From assembly GCA_028726465.1 (NCBI GenBank), contig JAQYQB010000004.1:1-64000 (forward strand): a stretch of DNA of 64,000 bases. Direction: 5' to 3'. The translations under genes and the position numbers were made by a program. Under the pieces are notes generated by a model. The model did no database searches. It saw only the letters and a list, made by a program, of their open reading frames with translations, and was not told where the DNA came from. This document shows, in pieces, positions 36,568 to 46,131 of this stretch (the stretch's first letter is position 1; each line of letters opens with the position of its first letter). The DNA is from Mycobacteriaceae bacterium (GTDB lineage: Bacteria > Actinomycetota > Actinomycetes > Mycobacteriales > Mycobacteriaceae).

Positions 36568-38022
36568 ATGACCAGGCCCGATCCGCGTTCCCGCTCCCTG
36601 TCAGGGGAGACCACGCTCATTATTTCGGTGCTCGCACTGACCACATTTGTGATGCTGCTGAATGAGACCGCCCTGTCGGTGGCCCTGCCGTCCATCATGA
36701 CGGAATTCGACGTCACCTCCGCGGTCGCGCAATGGCTGCTGACTGGCGTGCTGTTGACCATGGCCATCATGATGCCGATGACCGGGTGGATCCTGGATCG
36801 CTTTACGACGCGTTCGGTGTACTTCTTTGCGGTCGGTGCCTTCCTTATTGGTTCTGTCGTCGCGGCCTTCTCTCCGACGTTCGTGATTCTGCTGGGCGGC
36901 CGTGTCCTGCAGGCCGTGGGTACCGCTATCCTCCTGCCGTTGCAGATGACCGTCGTGATGACCGTGGTTCCGCCGAAAGTGCGCGGTACCGTCATGGGCG
37001 TTATTGCGATCGTCATGGCAGTCGGCCCGGCCCTGGGACCGACGTTCGCCGGTGCCGTGATGTCCGTATCCACCTGGCACACCACGTTCTGGATCATGGC
37101 CGCCCTCGTCGCCGTCGCCGCGGCCTTTGCGGCCTGGAAGCTGCGTAACGTAAGCGAGCTCAAGCGCGCCCCGCTCGACGTCGTGTCCGTGGTGCTTTCC
37201 GCCATTGCCTTCGGCGGGCTGGTCTACGGCCTGTCCTCGGTGGGCGTGCTCATCGACGGCGGCGACGGTGCGGGCGTCGTCATCGGTGTGTCCATCGCCG
37301 GCGTTATCGGCCTGGCACTGTTTATCTGGCGCCAGCTCGCCCTGGCTCCGAGCGGCCGCGCCCTGCTGGACCTGACCCCGCTGACGGTCAAAAACTTCGT
37401 CGTGGCCATCATCGTCATCGTGCTCTTCCAGGCCGCGATGCTGGGCATGGCCAACACTCTGCCGCTCTACCTCCAGGGCGCGCTGCTGACCACCGCGCTG
37501 GTCGCCGGCCTGGCCTCCTTGCCGGGCGGCCTGGTGGAGACGGTGCTTTCTCCTATTGCCGGCGCCTTCTACGACCGCGTCGGGCCCCGCCCGCTGGTCG
37601 TCCCCGGCACCCTGATCGGCGCGGCCGCGCTGCTGTGGATGGGCACGGTCAGTGAGGAATCCCCGGTCTGGCTGCTGGTGGTGCAGTACACGATCTTTGG
37701 CGTCGCCATGGCGCTGTCCCTGACCCCGCTCATCACCACGGCGTTGTCTTCTCTGCCGTCCGAAATCTACTCGCACGGTTCCGCCATCCTCAACACCCTG
37801 CTCCAGCTGGCTGGCGCGGCCGGTATCGCTGTGATGATTGCCATCATCGGCCACGTCGCCGGTGCCGGGGGAGGCACCCGTGCCGCCCAGGGCGACGGCG
37901 CGGCCACCGCCTTCATGGTCTGTGGCGGCCTGCTAGTAGTCGCTGTTATCGCCGCGCTGTTCCTGCGCAAGCCCGAGGACCACGGTGAGGTCAAGACGGT
38001 GGATAGCGCTGAGCCGGCCTAA
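36568..38022 (+). CDS. DHA2-family MFS drug exporter
   Basis: A 484-residue proton-driven efflux pump of the EmrB/QacA type with about 14 hydrophobic segments. LNETALSVALPSIMTEF is the helix 1 signature of this family, WLLTGVLLTMAIMMP and ILDRFTTRSVY mark helix 2 and loop 2-3, and RVLQAVGTAILLPLQ with AIVMAVGPALGPTFAG the later motifs (motif C is typical of antiporters). AGGAGG lies 10 nt upstream, among the strongest ribosome binding sites in the window. The gene follows an attenuator-like leader. Confidence 0.88.
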   Translation: MTRPDPRSRSLSGETTLIISVLALTTFVMLLNETALSVALPSIMTEFDVTSAVAQWLLTGVLLTMAIMMPMTGWILDRFTTRSVYFFAVGAFLIGSVVAAFSPTFVILLGGRVLQAVGTAILLPLQMTVVMTVVPPKVRGTVMGVIAIVMAVGPALGPTFAGAVMSVSTWHTTFWIMAALVAVAAAFAAWKLRNVSELKRAPLDVVSVVLSAIAFGGLVYGLSSVGVLIDGGDGAGVVIGVSIAGVIGLALFIWRQLALAPSGRALLDLTPLTVKNFVVAIIVIVLFQAAMLGMANTLPLYLQGALLTTALVAGLASLPGGLVETVLSPIAGAFYDRVGPRPLVVPGTLIGAAALLWMGTVSEESPVWLLVVQYTIFGVAMALSLTPLITTALSSLPSEIYSHGSAILNTLLQLAGAAGIAVMIAIIGHVAGAGGGTRAAQGDGAATAFMVCGGLLVVAVIAALFLRKPEDHGEVKTVDSAEPA

Positions 38023-38098
38023 AAACCGCGGCTAGCAAGACCCAAAAACAATGCTGAGGCCTTAAGAGGCAGATGCAGCAGGCGTTGCTGAATACGGA

Positions 38099-38124
38099 AA
38101 AGACCAGCCAATAGGCTGGTCTTT
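38099..38124. terminator. Bidirectional terminator after the DHA2 exporter gene
   Basis: Perfect 11-bp arms AAAGACCAGCC (38099-38109) and GGCTGGTCTTT (38114-38124) with a 4-nt loop; usable by both converging genes. Confidence 0.85.
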
Positions 38125-38178
38125 AGTTTGCTTAAACCCACTAGCTCCCGGCCGGAAGCCGGGGCGGACTAGAGCGGA

Positions 38179-39770
38179 CTAGCTCAGGAACTGGCGAACC
38201 TGGGCAGGCAGCAGGTCGAGCAGCTGCTGCGGCAGAGCCTTGGTGAAGGCCATGGCGCCGCCCACGACCGCGATGATGCCGACCACGGCTGCGAGGATCC
38301 CGCCGACGCTAGAACCGCTCAGGGAAGAAAGGGAGGATGCCGAAGAGGCGGAGGAGGTAGAGGAGCCGGAGGACTGAGACGGCTGCTCGTCGTCCTGGCC
38401 CTGGTCGCCCTCGCAATCGGTGGTGCGGGTGTTTTCCACAGCCCGGAAAGGAATACCTTCGGTCACGCCGTCATCGGCCCAGAGGAAGACGGTGGTTTCC
38501 TCCTGCTTGCCGTCGGTGCACTCGCCGGCAAAGGTGTGGGTGGCGAAGCCCTCGTTGGCTACATTGTCCATCTCGGTCGGACGGGCCTGGACCTCGGAGG
38601 CTGCCTTCCACTCGCCGTCAGCCTGGGTCAGCTCGATGGACGCGCCTTCGCAGACCTCGTCGCACAGGGCGCGCAGGACACCGGATTCGGTGTCGTAGTC
38701 CAGCGCCATGACGCCTTCGAAGGGGGACTCGTAGCGCTGCTTGAGAACCGGGGCGTCGCCGGACAGGTCGACGAAGAGGACCTCGCCGTTAGCCTCGACA
38801 CCGACCGCGAACTCGCCGCCGCCCAGAGCAGAAATGGCTTCCAGGCCGGAGTTGGCGCCGATTTCGCCGGTGAACTCGGACAGGTTCCATTCCTGCTCGG
38901 CGGCCAGGTCCCCGCCCTCGCTGGTCGGCGCAGCGAAGTGGAGTACGGACGGGCGGGAGACATTCTTGGATGCGTTGTCGCGCTCGGTGGCGACGTAGAG
39001 GGAGCCGTCCTCGGCAACGGTAATGCCCTCGGTATCCGGCAGGCCGCTGCCGTCCGGGTACTTGAGGTTCCACTGACCGGCGACGGTGTAGCTGCCGCTG
39101 TCAACGTCGTAGTCGAGCGCCATCAGGCCGCCCTCGTCGTTGTTGACAACCCAGGCGCGCCCGTCGGCGTCGAAGTCGATGCCGGAGAAGTCTTCGATAG
39201 CTAACTCCTCGCCGAGATCAACGTCCTTGATGGTCTGCGGGTCGAAGGGCCACTCCGTATCCGCAACCGGCTCGGTCTCGCCCTCGGCGATATTGGTGGC
39301 ATCGCGGGTCGGCTCGCCGGTCACGGCGAATTCGCCAGTCATGTCCGGAACGCGGCCCCAGGTGGTGGCAGCGTGGCCTTCCCAGGTGGTCTCCTCGACG
39401 AGCTGGCTTTCGGCGTCAAAGAGGTGAACCGAGTCGTTGCCGCCTAGGCCAAAGCCGTCGTCTTCCAGGTCCGTGTAGAAGCTGAAGTAGCCGCCGGATT
39501 CAATCTCGGTGCCTTCCGGGAAGACGATTGGGGTGTGGTCGTCATCGTCATCCAGGATTGACCAGCCGCTGATGTCTACCGAGTTCACCTCGTCGATGTT
39601 GGCTAGCTCAACCCAGTCACCGACTGGGTCGCCGTTGGACTCCACCTCGTTGATAACGACAGGGGACTCGGAGTCTCCTGCGCCAGGGCGGTGGGGACGG
39701 ACAGAGCACTGAAGGTCATCGTGGCGGCGACGGTAGCCGGTAGCCAACGACGGCGGGAAACTGCAGACAT
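38179..39770 (-). pseudogene. Secreted lamin-tail domain protein, frameshifted near its signal peptide
   Basis: Two frames are needed for one protein. From ATG 39770 (AAGGA 9 nt upstream) the frame gives MSAVSRRRW and an Ala/Thr-rich signal peptide ending SVPTALAQE. The same frame soon reaches unrelated sequence and a stop. The remaining coding, in a different frame from about 39672 down to 38179, begins SPVVINEVESNG, a lamin-tail domain, followed by a ~280-residue beta-propeller-like part (FSGIDFDADGRAWVVNNDEGG, an esterase/phytase-like pattern), a Ser-rich stalk and a C-terminal hydrophobic helix. One lost base, for example in the run at 39662-39665, would join them. As read, the exported protein cannot be made. 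Confidence 0.75.
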
Positions 39771-40020
39771 GGGCAGGGTTCCTTGCTTATAGGGACAGAG
39801 AGAAAAGAGCAGACAACACCTTAAGTGCCAGTGGTAGCCGGGGCCCGACAACGAGGTAAACACTAGGCAAACGCTGAGTTTGTAGCCCCAAAATTGGATA
39901 CAGGCACGCCTCAGTAACTGCTTGGTTAGCTATCTGGAACTGCTCTGGGGCCTACACGCATTCGCCCGGGGGACGACATCGAAGATTAGGGACTCGCTTT
40001 AGACATGCGCGCGATGGTGA

Positions 40021-40716
40021 CCCGGCGACGGCCCCAACGGTCCCGACATTCTGGACGAAAGCGGCGTCGAGCGCCGTGACCTGACCACCTCCGTCGCTGG
40101 CAACGGCTCGGTCGACGGCGTGCCGATGACGCTGACGATGAACCTCATCGACATCACCAACGACAACCAGCCGCTGGCCGGCGCCGCAGTCTACGTCTGG
40201 CACTGTAACGGTGCGGGGGAGTACTCCATGTATTCCGATGGCGTGACGGATCAAACCTGGCTGCGTGGCGTCCAGGTCACTGACGATGCCGGTACCGTGA
40301 CCTTCGATTCCATCGTCCCGGGCTGCTATAGCGGGCGCTGGCCGCACATCCACTTCGAGGTATTCACCAGCATTGATGAGATCACTGATGCTTCTAACTC
40401 CGTGCTGACCTCGCAGATTGTCGTGCCGGAAGAGGTCGCGCGTGCCCGTTACGACGACGATACCTATGCGGGCTCGCTCGACAACTCCAACAAGATAACC
40501 CTGGAAACCGACAACGTATTCTCCGACGGCTGGGACGCGCAGACCCCTGCGGTATCTGGCTCGAGGTCGGCCGGTTATCGGCTGGAGATCGATGTGCCCG
40601 TCGATGCCACCGACAAGGCCACCGGTGGCGGGCAAACGCCTGCCGCGGGCGGTGGCCCGGGCCAAGGCGGCCCCGGCGAAGGTGGCGGCACACCCCCGGA
40701 GCCACCGAGCAACTAG
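40021..40716 (+). pseudogene. Intradiol ring-cleavage dioxygenase-like protein, 5' end missing
   Basis: Coding similarity starts abruptly: in frame from 40021 (GPNGPDILDESGVERRDL) to the stop at 40716, preceded by an in-frame TGA at 40018-40020. The usual N-terminus (export signal and the EGPY segment) is absent. The retained part has the iron ligands of the family: Tyr in GEYSMYS and GCYSG and the two His in WPHIHF. The C-terminus is Gly/Pro-rich. An ATG at 40120 could start a 198-residue product without a Shine-Dalgarno, but it would lack the first beta strands. A truncated remnant is the likelier reading. Confidence 0.72.
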
Positions 40717-40832
40717 AATTTTGGGTATAAGTCAACAGAGTGGGAACTTTCTGGAAACGCGACGCGTTGATCCTAGTGACCAGACCCTAGACTCCTAGAC
40801 ATATTCCCAAAAGGAAAGGAAGCGGGATTCCC

Positions 40833-41627
40833 TTGCGCAGTAACAACCCGGTAATGAACACGCTTGCCACTTCGGAGCAACAATCTTCGAATGGCTACAA
40901 CGACCCGCAGGCTTACGGCCAGGCTCCTGAGCGCCCGATGACTGTCGATGACGTCGTCACCAAGACGGGTATCACGCTCGGCGTCATTATCGCCTTGGCA
41001 GTCGTCAACTTCGGAATCGCCGTGGTTACCGGTGATGCCTCGCTGTCGATGATCCTGACGCTGGTCGGCGGCATCGGCGGTTTCATCACCGTTCTGGTCG
41101 CCACCTTCGGCAAGAAGTGGGACTCCGCAATCGTCACCCTTATCTACGCTGCTTTTGAGGGCCTGTTCATCGGCGGGTTCTCCCTGCTGATTTCCGGCTA
41201 CTTCACCGTGGGCGGCTCCGACGCCGGCGCCCTCATCGGCCAGGCCATCCTGGGCACCGTCGGCGTCTTCCTGGGCATGCTCTTCGTTTACAAGACCGGC
41301 GCGGTCAAGGTCACCCCGCGTTTCCGCAAGATTGTCTCCGGCGCCATCATCGGCGTCTTCGTGCTGGTCATCGGTAACCTGCTGCTGGCGCTGTTCACCG
41401 GCAACAACCCGCTGCGCGACGGCGGCACCCTGGCGATCATCTTCTCCATCGTCTGCATCGTCCTGGCTGCCCTGTCCTTCATGAACGACTTCGACCTGGC
41501 CGACCGCCTCATCCGCGCAAACGCACCGGCGTCGCACGCCTGGGGCGTGGCCCTCGGCCTGGCCGTCACCCTGGTCTGGCTCTACACCGAGATTCTGCGC
41601 CTGCTGAGCTACTTCCAGAACCGCTAG
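40833..41627 (+). CDS. Bax inhibitor-1 / YccA-like membrane protein
   Basis: A 264-residue protein with seven hydrophobic segments after a ~50-residue polar N-terminus. The family acts as a pH-sensitive calcium leak channel in the bacterial homolog BsYetJ; its role in actinobacteria is unknown. The start is a TTG at 40833, chosen because the conserved N-terminus MRSNNPV begins there and GGAAG lies 10 nt upstream. AFEGLFIGGFSLLISG and MNDFDLADRLI are the conserved segments, the latter with the paired aspartates of the BI-1 fold. Confidence 0.88.
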   Translation: MRSNNPVMNTLATSEQQSSNGYNDPQAYGQAPERPMTVDDVVTKTGITLGVIIALAVVNFGIAVVTGDASLSMILTLVGGIGGFITVLVATFGKKWDSAIVTLIYAAFEGLFIGGFSLLISGYFTVGGSDAGALIGQAILGTVGVFLGMLFVYKTGAVKVTPRFRKIVSGAIIGVFVLVIGNLLLALFTGNNPLRDGGTLAIIFSIVCIVLAALSFMNDFDLADRLIRANAPASHAWGVALGLAVTLVWLYTEILRLLSYFQNR

Positions 41628-41649
41628 CTTGCACCACGCTTTCTGCCTA

Positions 41650-41681
41650 CCGCCTTTCCCCGTTTGGGGAGGGGCGGTTTT
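41650..41681 (+). terminator. Terminator after the BI-1 gene
   Basis: CCGCCTTTCCCC (41650-41661) pairs with GGGGAGGGGCGG (41666-41677) with two wobbles, then TTTTG. Confidence 0.8.
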
Positions 41682-42349
41682 GTGTTTCCGGCAACCCCGC
41701 GGTTTGGCCGGTTTTACCGGTTCTGCGGCTCAGGTGCGCCCTTCGCGGTCACGGGCTGGCAACAGGTGCGCTGCTCGCGATTCTCGGTGAGCGCGAAGGG
41801 TTCATTGGGCATCGCCGTTATTGCACGCGATTAGTGGCTGAGTGCTGGACATGGCAGGACATGTCAGTCAAGCTGTTGTGATAAACCTACAGGCACTAGA
41901 CAGGTTGGCTTTGGTAGCCCATGTGTTGAGACCCCATGAGCTGCGAAAGAAGCGCAGAATTCCCCGCAGGCTTATGACATCTATGTAATTCCGGGTACAC
42001 CCGTTTCTTCAAGCGCCAGTTGGTTTGAACATGGAGTGGCTCACTTTCATGCAGTTTTCAAACCGCAAATGGCCTGCACCTACGCTGTCAACTTTCTGTA
42101 AAAGGACTAGCGCGCAGACACCAGCTGAAACCGGCCGCAGAAAAAAGTTTGACGGCTCGGGAAGACAAAATTTCGATGTTCATGCAAACTGGGTACCGAG
42201 GCCGCCGCTAAGGGGCACGAGGGAGAGCCGACAAGGAGCTTCCAAGTGCTTCGCCCCGGTAATAAAAGCCAAGCTCGGGGTAGCTTTTGTTGCTGGGGTG
42301 GCGGTCTCACACGTTGAGGTGGGGCACGCAGAAAGATCGGGGGGATCAC
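41682..42349. other. Long gap without a gene, with repeats and falling G+C
   Basis: 668 bp. It holds a nine-base inverted repeat CCCTTCGCG/CGCGAAGGG (41739-41747, 41792-41800) and two copies of CAGGTGCGC (41731-41739, 41763-41771). From about 41820 the sequence becomes visibly richer in A and T, up to the lipoprotein gene. A frame at 42025-42357 shows no ribosome binding site or recognisable protein, so nothing is called in it. Confidence 0.45.
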
Positions 42350-42979
42350 ATGGTTAGAAAGGTACTGAGCAGCGTGGCACTAGCCACAGCCTTTCTCGCC
42401 GGGGGTTGTTCCGGAGTCGGTTTCTCTGAAACAGGCTCGGAGCTTTCTGCCGAGGATGAGCACAACACCGTTGGTGCCGAGGGGGCGGCGTCCGAGCCCG
42501 CGGATGTTGCATCCGACGCAGAACCCCACAGCTCAAACTCCGAGTCCACGAAGTCCTTGCTTCCTCCACTAGGGGAGCCGGACTTTATGGCCCCGGGGTT
42601 TGAGCTCTTTCAGCTTTGCAAGGAAATTTCACAAGAAGAATTCGAAAAGGCCGGGTTCGGTCCACGTTGGGACACCATGGATGCTTTCAGCAACGAGATC
42701 TGCATGTTTGGGGAATCTAGGGCTGACTTGGTTGTCGCTTCGGTAGCTGAGGCGTCGAACAATTGGGACCCTGAGTATGAGCCTGTAAGAGGAGCAGCGG
42801 AAGAAATCAGCGGAAAAGTATCCGAAGATCGGTGCACCATAAGCATCGATACTGTTGGTGGCTCTGTGACTGTCCAACATATCAAACAGCAAGATGTAGC
42901 TCTCGAAGAGCGATGCGAAAGAACAAGAGAATTAGTTAGCAATTTAACGGGGGATGAGTTTTATGGAACTGAGCGCTGA
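42350..42979 (+). CDS. DUF3558-like lipoprotein
   Basis: A 209-residue predicted lipoprotein: signal helix VALATAFLAGG and a lipobox cysteine at residue 20. The mature part begins with an acidic Ser/Glu-rich linker, then a domain with four well-spaced cysteines (LCKEI, EICMFGE, DRCTI, ERCERTR) that matches the DUF3558 pattern of actinobacterial lipoproteins. GGGGGGAT precedes the ATG. Its base composition is lower in G+C than the surrounding genes. The downstream gene overlaps it by 26 bp, so the two form one unit. Confidence 0.72.
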   Translation: MVRKVLSSVALATAFLAGGCSGVGFSETGSELSAEDEHNTVGAEGAASEPADVASDAEPHSSNSESTKSLLPPLGEPDFMAPGFELFQLCKEISQEEFEKAGFGPRWDTMDAFSNEICMFGESRADLVVASVAEASNNWDPEYEPVRGAAEEISGKVSEDRCTISIDTVGGSVTVQHIKQQDVALEERCERTRELVSNLTGDEFYGTER

Positions 42980-44753
42980 TTCGCTTTTTGAAAGCCAACA
43001 AAGAATGTTGCAGGTCAAGGACCGCGTCGATAGCTTGCGCCACTTCGGTTTCGACGTCTTAGACTTCGGCTTCTCGCCCATTACTGGCATTGACCGGACG
43101 GGGGATATCCACGGGCGGGCGGTGCATATGGACCCGGCGTCGGCGTTTAGTACTTTGGAGAAGTTTGCGGGCCAGTTGGGGTGGATGGCCTCGGTGCTGG
43201 GGGATGAGGCGCAGGGCTTCGAACAGCAGGAGGATGCGAATGCTCATGGCCTGGATATTGCGGATGCTGGCGGGGCGGTAGGTAAGTCGGCGATGCCGAT
43301 TGTGAACCAGCCGGAGCCCGGCTACAGTCCGTTTAGCTTTGTGCCGCCGGTGGTGAATACGGGGTCGTCGATGTTTGGCCTGGTCCAGGGCTTCTTGTTT
43401 ACGAATATGGGCCGGATTAGCAACACGATTCATCGCTGGCAGCAGTTCGCGTCTCGGGTCAATGGGATCTCCAACGAGATGGATGCGCTGGCGGGGCAGC
43501 TGCAGTCGCGCAACCAGTCGGAGACCACGGACCGGGCCGCGGCCAAGATTCGGGAGGTCGCGGCTACGGGTCGGCAGTTCGCGGCTAATGCGACGGTGAT
43601 GGCGGGGAAGAACTCGACCATGCTGGCGGGCCTGCAAGCCGACCAGGTAGTGGCGTCAGTTGATTGGGGAACGGTTCTTTCTATCCCGGACCCGGTGGCG
43701 CGGAAAGCGGCGGAGCAGGCGATGCTGCTCAAGCACCAGGGGATTTTGCAGAATATTGTGCTGCAGTCCATGCCCATCCAGCACAGCCTGATGGACCAGG
43801 CCCCGGCCAGCGGTGGTGGGGACCTGCACTTGGGGATGGGGGCCGTGGATGGAAACGGGCAGCGCTATTCCACCGAGGGAGTCACACTGCCACAGCAGAT
43901 GCAGGAGCTTATGAACCGCCCGGGCGTGGGCCCGGGCTCCTTCGAAGTCGCAGACGGCCAGATTAGTGCGGTCGACGGGGTGGGCCTGGACGCCGCGACG
44001 CGGCAGGAGATGCGCGATGCCGCCCACCGCGGCAGCCAGTGGCTGGCCGACCACGGGCTGATTCCGGCCGGGGATTCGGCGTTCAGTGGCGGGCAGATGG
44101 CAACGCACGCGGCCAACGTGGCGGCGCCGAGTATGCCGGGCGCGGTGGTGCCGGGTGCATCGGCAGCAGGTGGTGTAGCGACACCGGCCGGTGCGCCGGG
44201 CACTGTCACCCCGGCCGGGGCGTGGGCCGCACCAGGCGCCGGTCGACCGGGGATTGGGGCAGCGGGCGGTGGCCTGGCCGGAAGCAACCGCGGGGCGGCC
44301 TTCTTGCCGGGGAGTGCCTTCGGAGGGATGACCACGGCGGCGCCGGGTGCGGCCGGCGGTTCCGGCCATGGTTCAGCCGGAGCGCGCGGTGGCCTGCGCG
44401 GCGGGGTGCCGGGGGCTGCTGGCATCGCTGGTGTCCCGGGAGCGGCCGGCGGTGGCCTGGGCGCTGGTGCCGGGGCTGGTTCGGGTGCCGGCGGTGCCTA
44501 CGGGCAGAGCCCGGCGCAGCAAGCCAACAAGGCTGCGGCCGGGGCGTCGCAGAATGGCCGGGCAGGAGGCATCGGCCGCGGAATGGCGCCCATGATGGGC
44601 ATGCACCGCGGGGGACACTCGTCGAAGGAGTCCTCGCGGTCGGTGCGCGCGGTCGTAACCGAGGTCGAAAAGGACCCGAACCGGCTAGCGCTGCTGGGCC
44701 AGCGGCCGGCGGTCGTCCCCGGCGTTATTGGTGCCTGGGTGCGCGAAGACTAG
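42954..44753 (+). CDS. Large Gly/Ala-rich protein, possibly type VII secretion related
   Basis: A 599-residue protein without a Sec signal. Residues ~1-280 look helical, with two hairpin-like stretches (about 5-110 and 140-230) and a GW pair at 76-77, recalling WXG/PPE-type proteins. From about 380 to 560 it is dominated by Gly, Ala and Pro. The last ~40 residues, with VEKDPNRLALLG and PGVIGAWVRED, resemble the conserved tails of ESX-associated proteins in related genera. The match is by pattern only. ATG 42954 overlaps the lipoprotein gene; ATG 42963 is an alternative. Many codons end in G, unlike its neighbours. Confidence 0.6.
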   Translation: MSFMELSADSLFESQQRMLQVKDRVDSLRHFGFDVLDFGFSPITGIDRTGDIHGRAVHMDPASAFSTLEKFAGQLGWMASVLGDEAQGFEQQEDANAHGLDIADAGGAVGKSAMPIVNQPEPGYSPFSFVPPVVNTGSSMFGLVQGFLFTNMGRISNTIHRWQQFASRVNGISNEMDALAGQLQSRNQSETTDRAAAKIREVAATGRQFAANATVMAGKNSTMLAGLQADQVVASVDWGTVLSIPDPVARKAAEQAMLLKHQGILQNIVLQSMPIQHSLMDQAPASGGGDLHLGMGAVDGNGQRYSTEGVTLPQQMQELMNRPGVGPGSFEVADGQISAVDGVGLDAATRQEMRDAAHRGSQWLADHGLIPAGDSAFSGGQMATHAANVAAPSMPGAVVPGASAAGGVATPAGAPGTVTPAGAWAAPGAGRPGIGAAGGGLAGSNRGAAFLPGSAFGGMTTAAPGAAGGSGHGSAGARGGLRGGVPGAAGIAGVPGAAGGGLGAGAGAGSGAGGAYGQSPAQQANKAAAGASQNGRAGGIGRGMAPMMGMHRGGHSSKESSRSVRAVVTEVEKDPNRLALLGQRPAVVPGVIGAWVRED

Positions 44754-44792
44754 GTTCTGTTAGGTCTTTTAGTCCCTTAGCTGGACAACAAA

Positions 44793-44832
44793 ACCGCCCC
44801 GCGGGAGTGCGTGTGTACTCCGGCGGGGCGGT
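44793..44832. terminator. Bidirectional terminator
   Basis: ACCGCCCCGC (44793-44802) pairs with GCGGGGCGGT (44823-44832); an inner GGAGT/ACTCC pair extends the stem. It separates converging genes. Confidence 0.8.
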
Positions 44833-44848
44833 GGTGTTTAGGGGGAGA

Positions 44849-45340
44849 TTAGTTCTCGCCGACGACTTCGCCGTCGACGGTGATCTCCGTGAAGGTCAGG
44901 CCCTGCGGGGACTCGGCCGGGCGGGAGAGGACGACCTCGACCTCTTCGGTGTTGGCGCCGCCGGCGCGGGTGCCGGTGCCGCGGGCGGAGTCATTGTCCC
45001 ACTCGGTCCACTCGATGTTGGTGATGGAGTCGGTGGTGTCCTCGCAGTCCAGAGCGATGGAATCCGGCTCAGCGACGGCGATGGACTCGCAGGTCAGGTG
45101 GCGCGGGGCGCCGGCCGCGGCCAGGGTCGGCTGAGCCGAGGAGGGCTCAGCGGTGGTGCTGGCGGAAGAACCCGCGCCGGACTCGGCGGCGGAGCTGGAC
45201 GGCTCAGCGCGGTCGGTGAAGGTCGAGGCGTTGTCGATCTTCTCCTCGGACGGGTTCTCGTGCGGCGGGTGGCAGGCAGCAAGGCCCAGGGCGGAGACTA
45301 CGGCGAGGCCGGCGGTAGCGAGGCGAGAAAACTTCTTCAT
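44849..45340 (-). CDS. Lipoprotein of unknown function
   Basis: A 163-residue protein with a lipoprotein signal: basic start MKKFSR, a hydrophobic core and lipobox LAAC with Cys23. A Ser/Ala/Glu-rich linker (~35-70) leads to a small C-terminal domain (about 75-163) with two cysteines (LTCES and LDCED) that may form a disulfide. No family is recognised. AGAAAAGAG precedes the ATG. It lies directly downstream of greA, same strand, 44 bp apart, so it may be co-transcribed. Confidence 0.72.
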   Translation of the reverse strand: MKKFSRLATAGLAVVSALGLAACHPPHENPSEEKIDNASTFTDRAEPSSSAAESGAGSSASTTAEPSSAQPTLAAAGAPRHLTCESIAVAEPDSIALDCEDTTDSITNIEWTEWDNDSARGTGTRAGGANTEEVEVVLSRPAESPQGLTFTEITVDGEVVGEN

Positions 45341-45384
45341 GGGGAGTGCTCTTTTCTGAGTTAGGGGGATCGCAGAAATGTGGA

Positions 45385-45909
45385 TTAAGACTGCTGGCGC
45401 GGGGTAGCGGCCTTAGCAGAATCATACGGCTTGGCCGACAGGATCGTGACCGAATTGGTCTTGCCGCTCGGAGCGGTGTATTCGCGGGTCTCACCCTCGT
45501 GAGCGCCCAGGATGGCAGCGCCCAGCGGGGACTGCTCAGAGTAGGTCTCCAGGTCCTTGTTGTCGGAGGCGGCAGCGCGGGTACCGATGAGGAAGGTTTC
45601 CTTGTCGTCCTCGTCGCCGTTGTAGTAGACGTGCACCACGGAACCGATGTGGGCCACGCCCTCCTCGACGCCGGAGCGCTCCGTGGTGGAGTTGGCCAGC
45701 ACCTCGGAGATCTGCTTGATGCGGGCCTCTTCCTGGTCCTGCATCTCACGGGCGGCGTCGTAGCCGGCGTTCTCCTTGAGGTCGCCCTCTTCGCGGCGCT
45801 CGTTGATCTCGGCGGCAACGACGGGGCGGTGATCGATAAGCTCCTGGAGCTCTGCCTCCAGCTTGGCCTTGGTCTCCGGCGTGATGTACTGCTTTTGCTG
45901 TTCAGCCAT
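45385..45909 (-). CDS. greA: Transcription elongation factor GreA
   Basis: Restarts backtracked RNA polymerase by stimulating transcript cleavage. The 174-residue protein has the N-terminal coiled coil (about 1-80), whose tip REEGDLKENAGYDAA carries the conserved acidic pair that reaches the active site, and the globular C-terminal domain (about 90-160, with GAAILGAHEGETREYTAPSG). AAGG lies about 10 nt before the ATG. The order greA, DUF4307, mca is the same as in mycobacteria. Confidence 0.95.
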   Translation of the reverse strand: MAEQQKQYITPETKAKLEAELQELIDHRPVVAAEINERREEGDLKENAGYDAAREMQDQEEARIKQISEVLANSTTERSGVEEGVAHIGSVVHVYYNGDEDDKETFLIGTRAAASDNKDLETYSEQSPLGAAILGAHEGETREYTAPSGKTNSVTILSAKPYDSAKAATPRQQS

Positions 45910-46131
45910 GGTGCACCTTCCCTAAATTCATCTCAGATTGTTCACCGTGCCACTACCTGGCCGGTGGTAAATGGTGGGGTCGGCCGGCGAAAAAGAAACA
46001 GGCACGGTCGACCCACGTAGCGCCCCGAATTTTAGCACAGCGGCTAGGCCGCACTTGTGTGCGTCCCCCAAGATTGGGGCCAGCGGGTCCCGCCGCACGG
46101 CGGAGTAACGGTAGCGGCGTGGGAGCCGGGA

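Noticed and set aside
42025..42357. Plus-strand frame of 110 codons in the gene-free gap
   Set aside because: No ribosome binding site, no family, overlaps the start of the lipoprotein gene.
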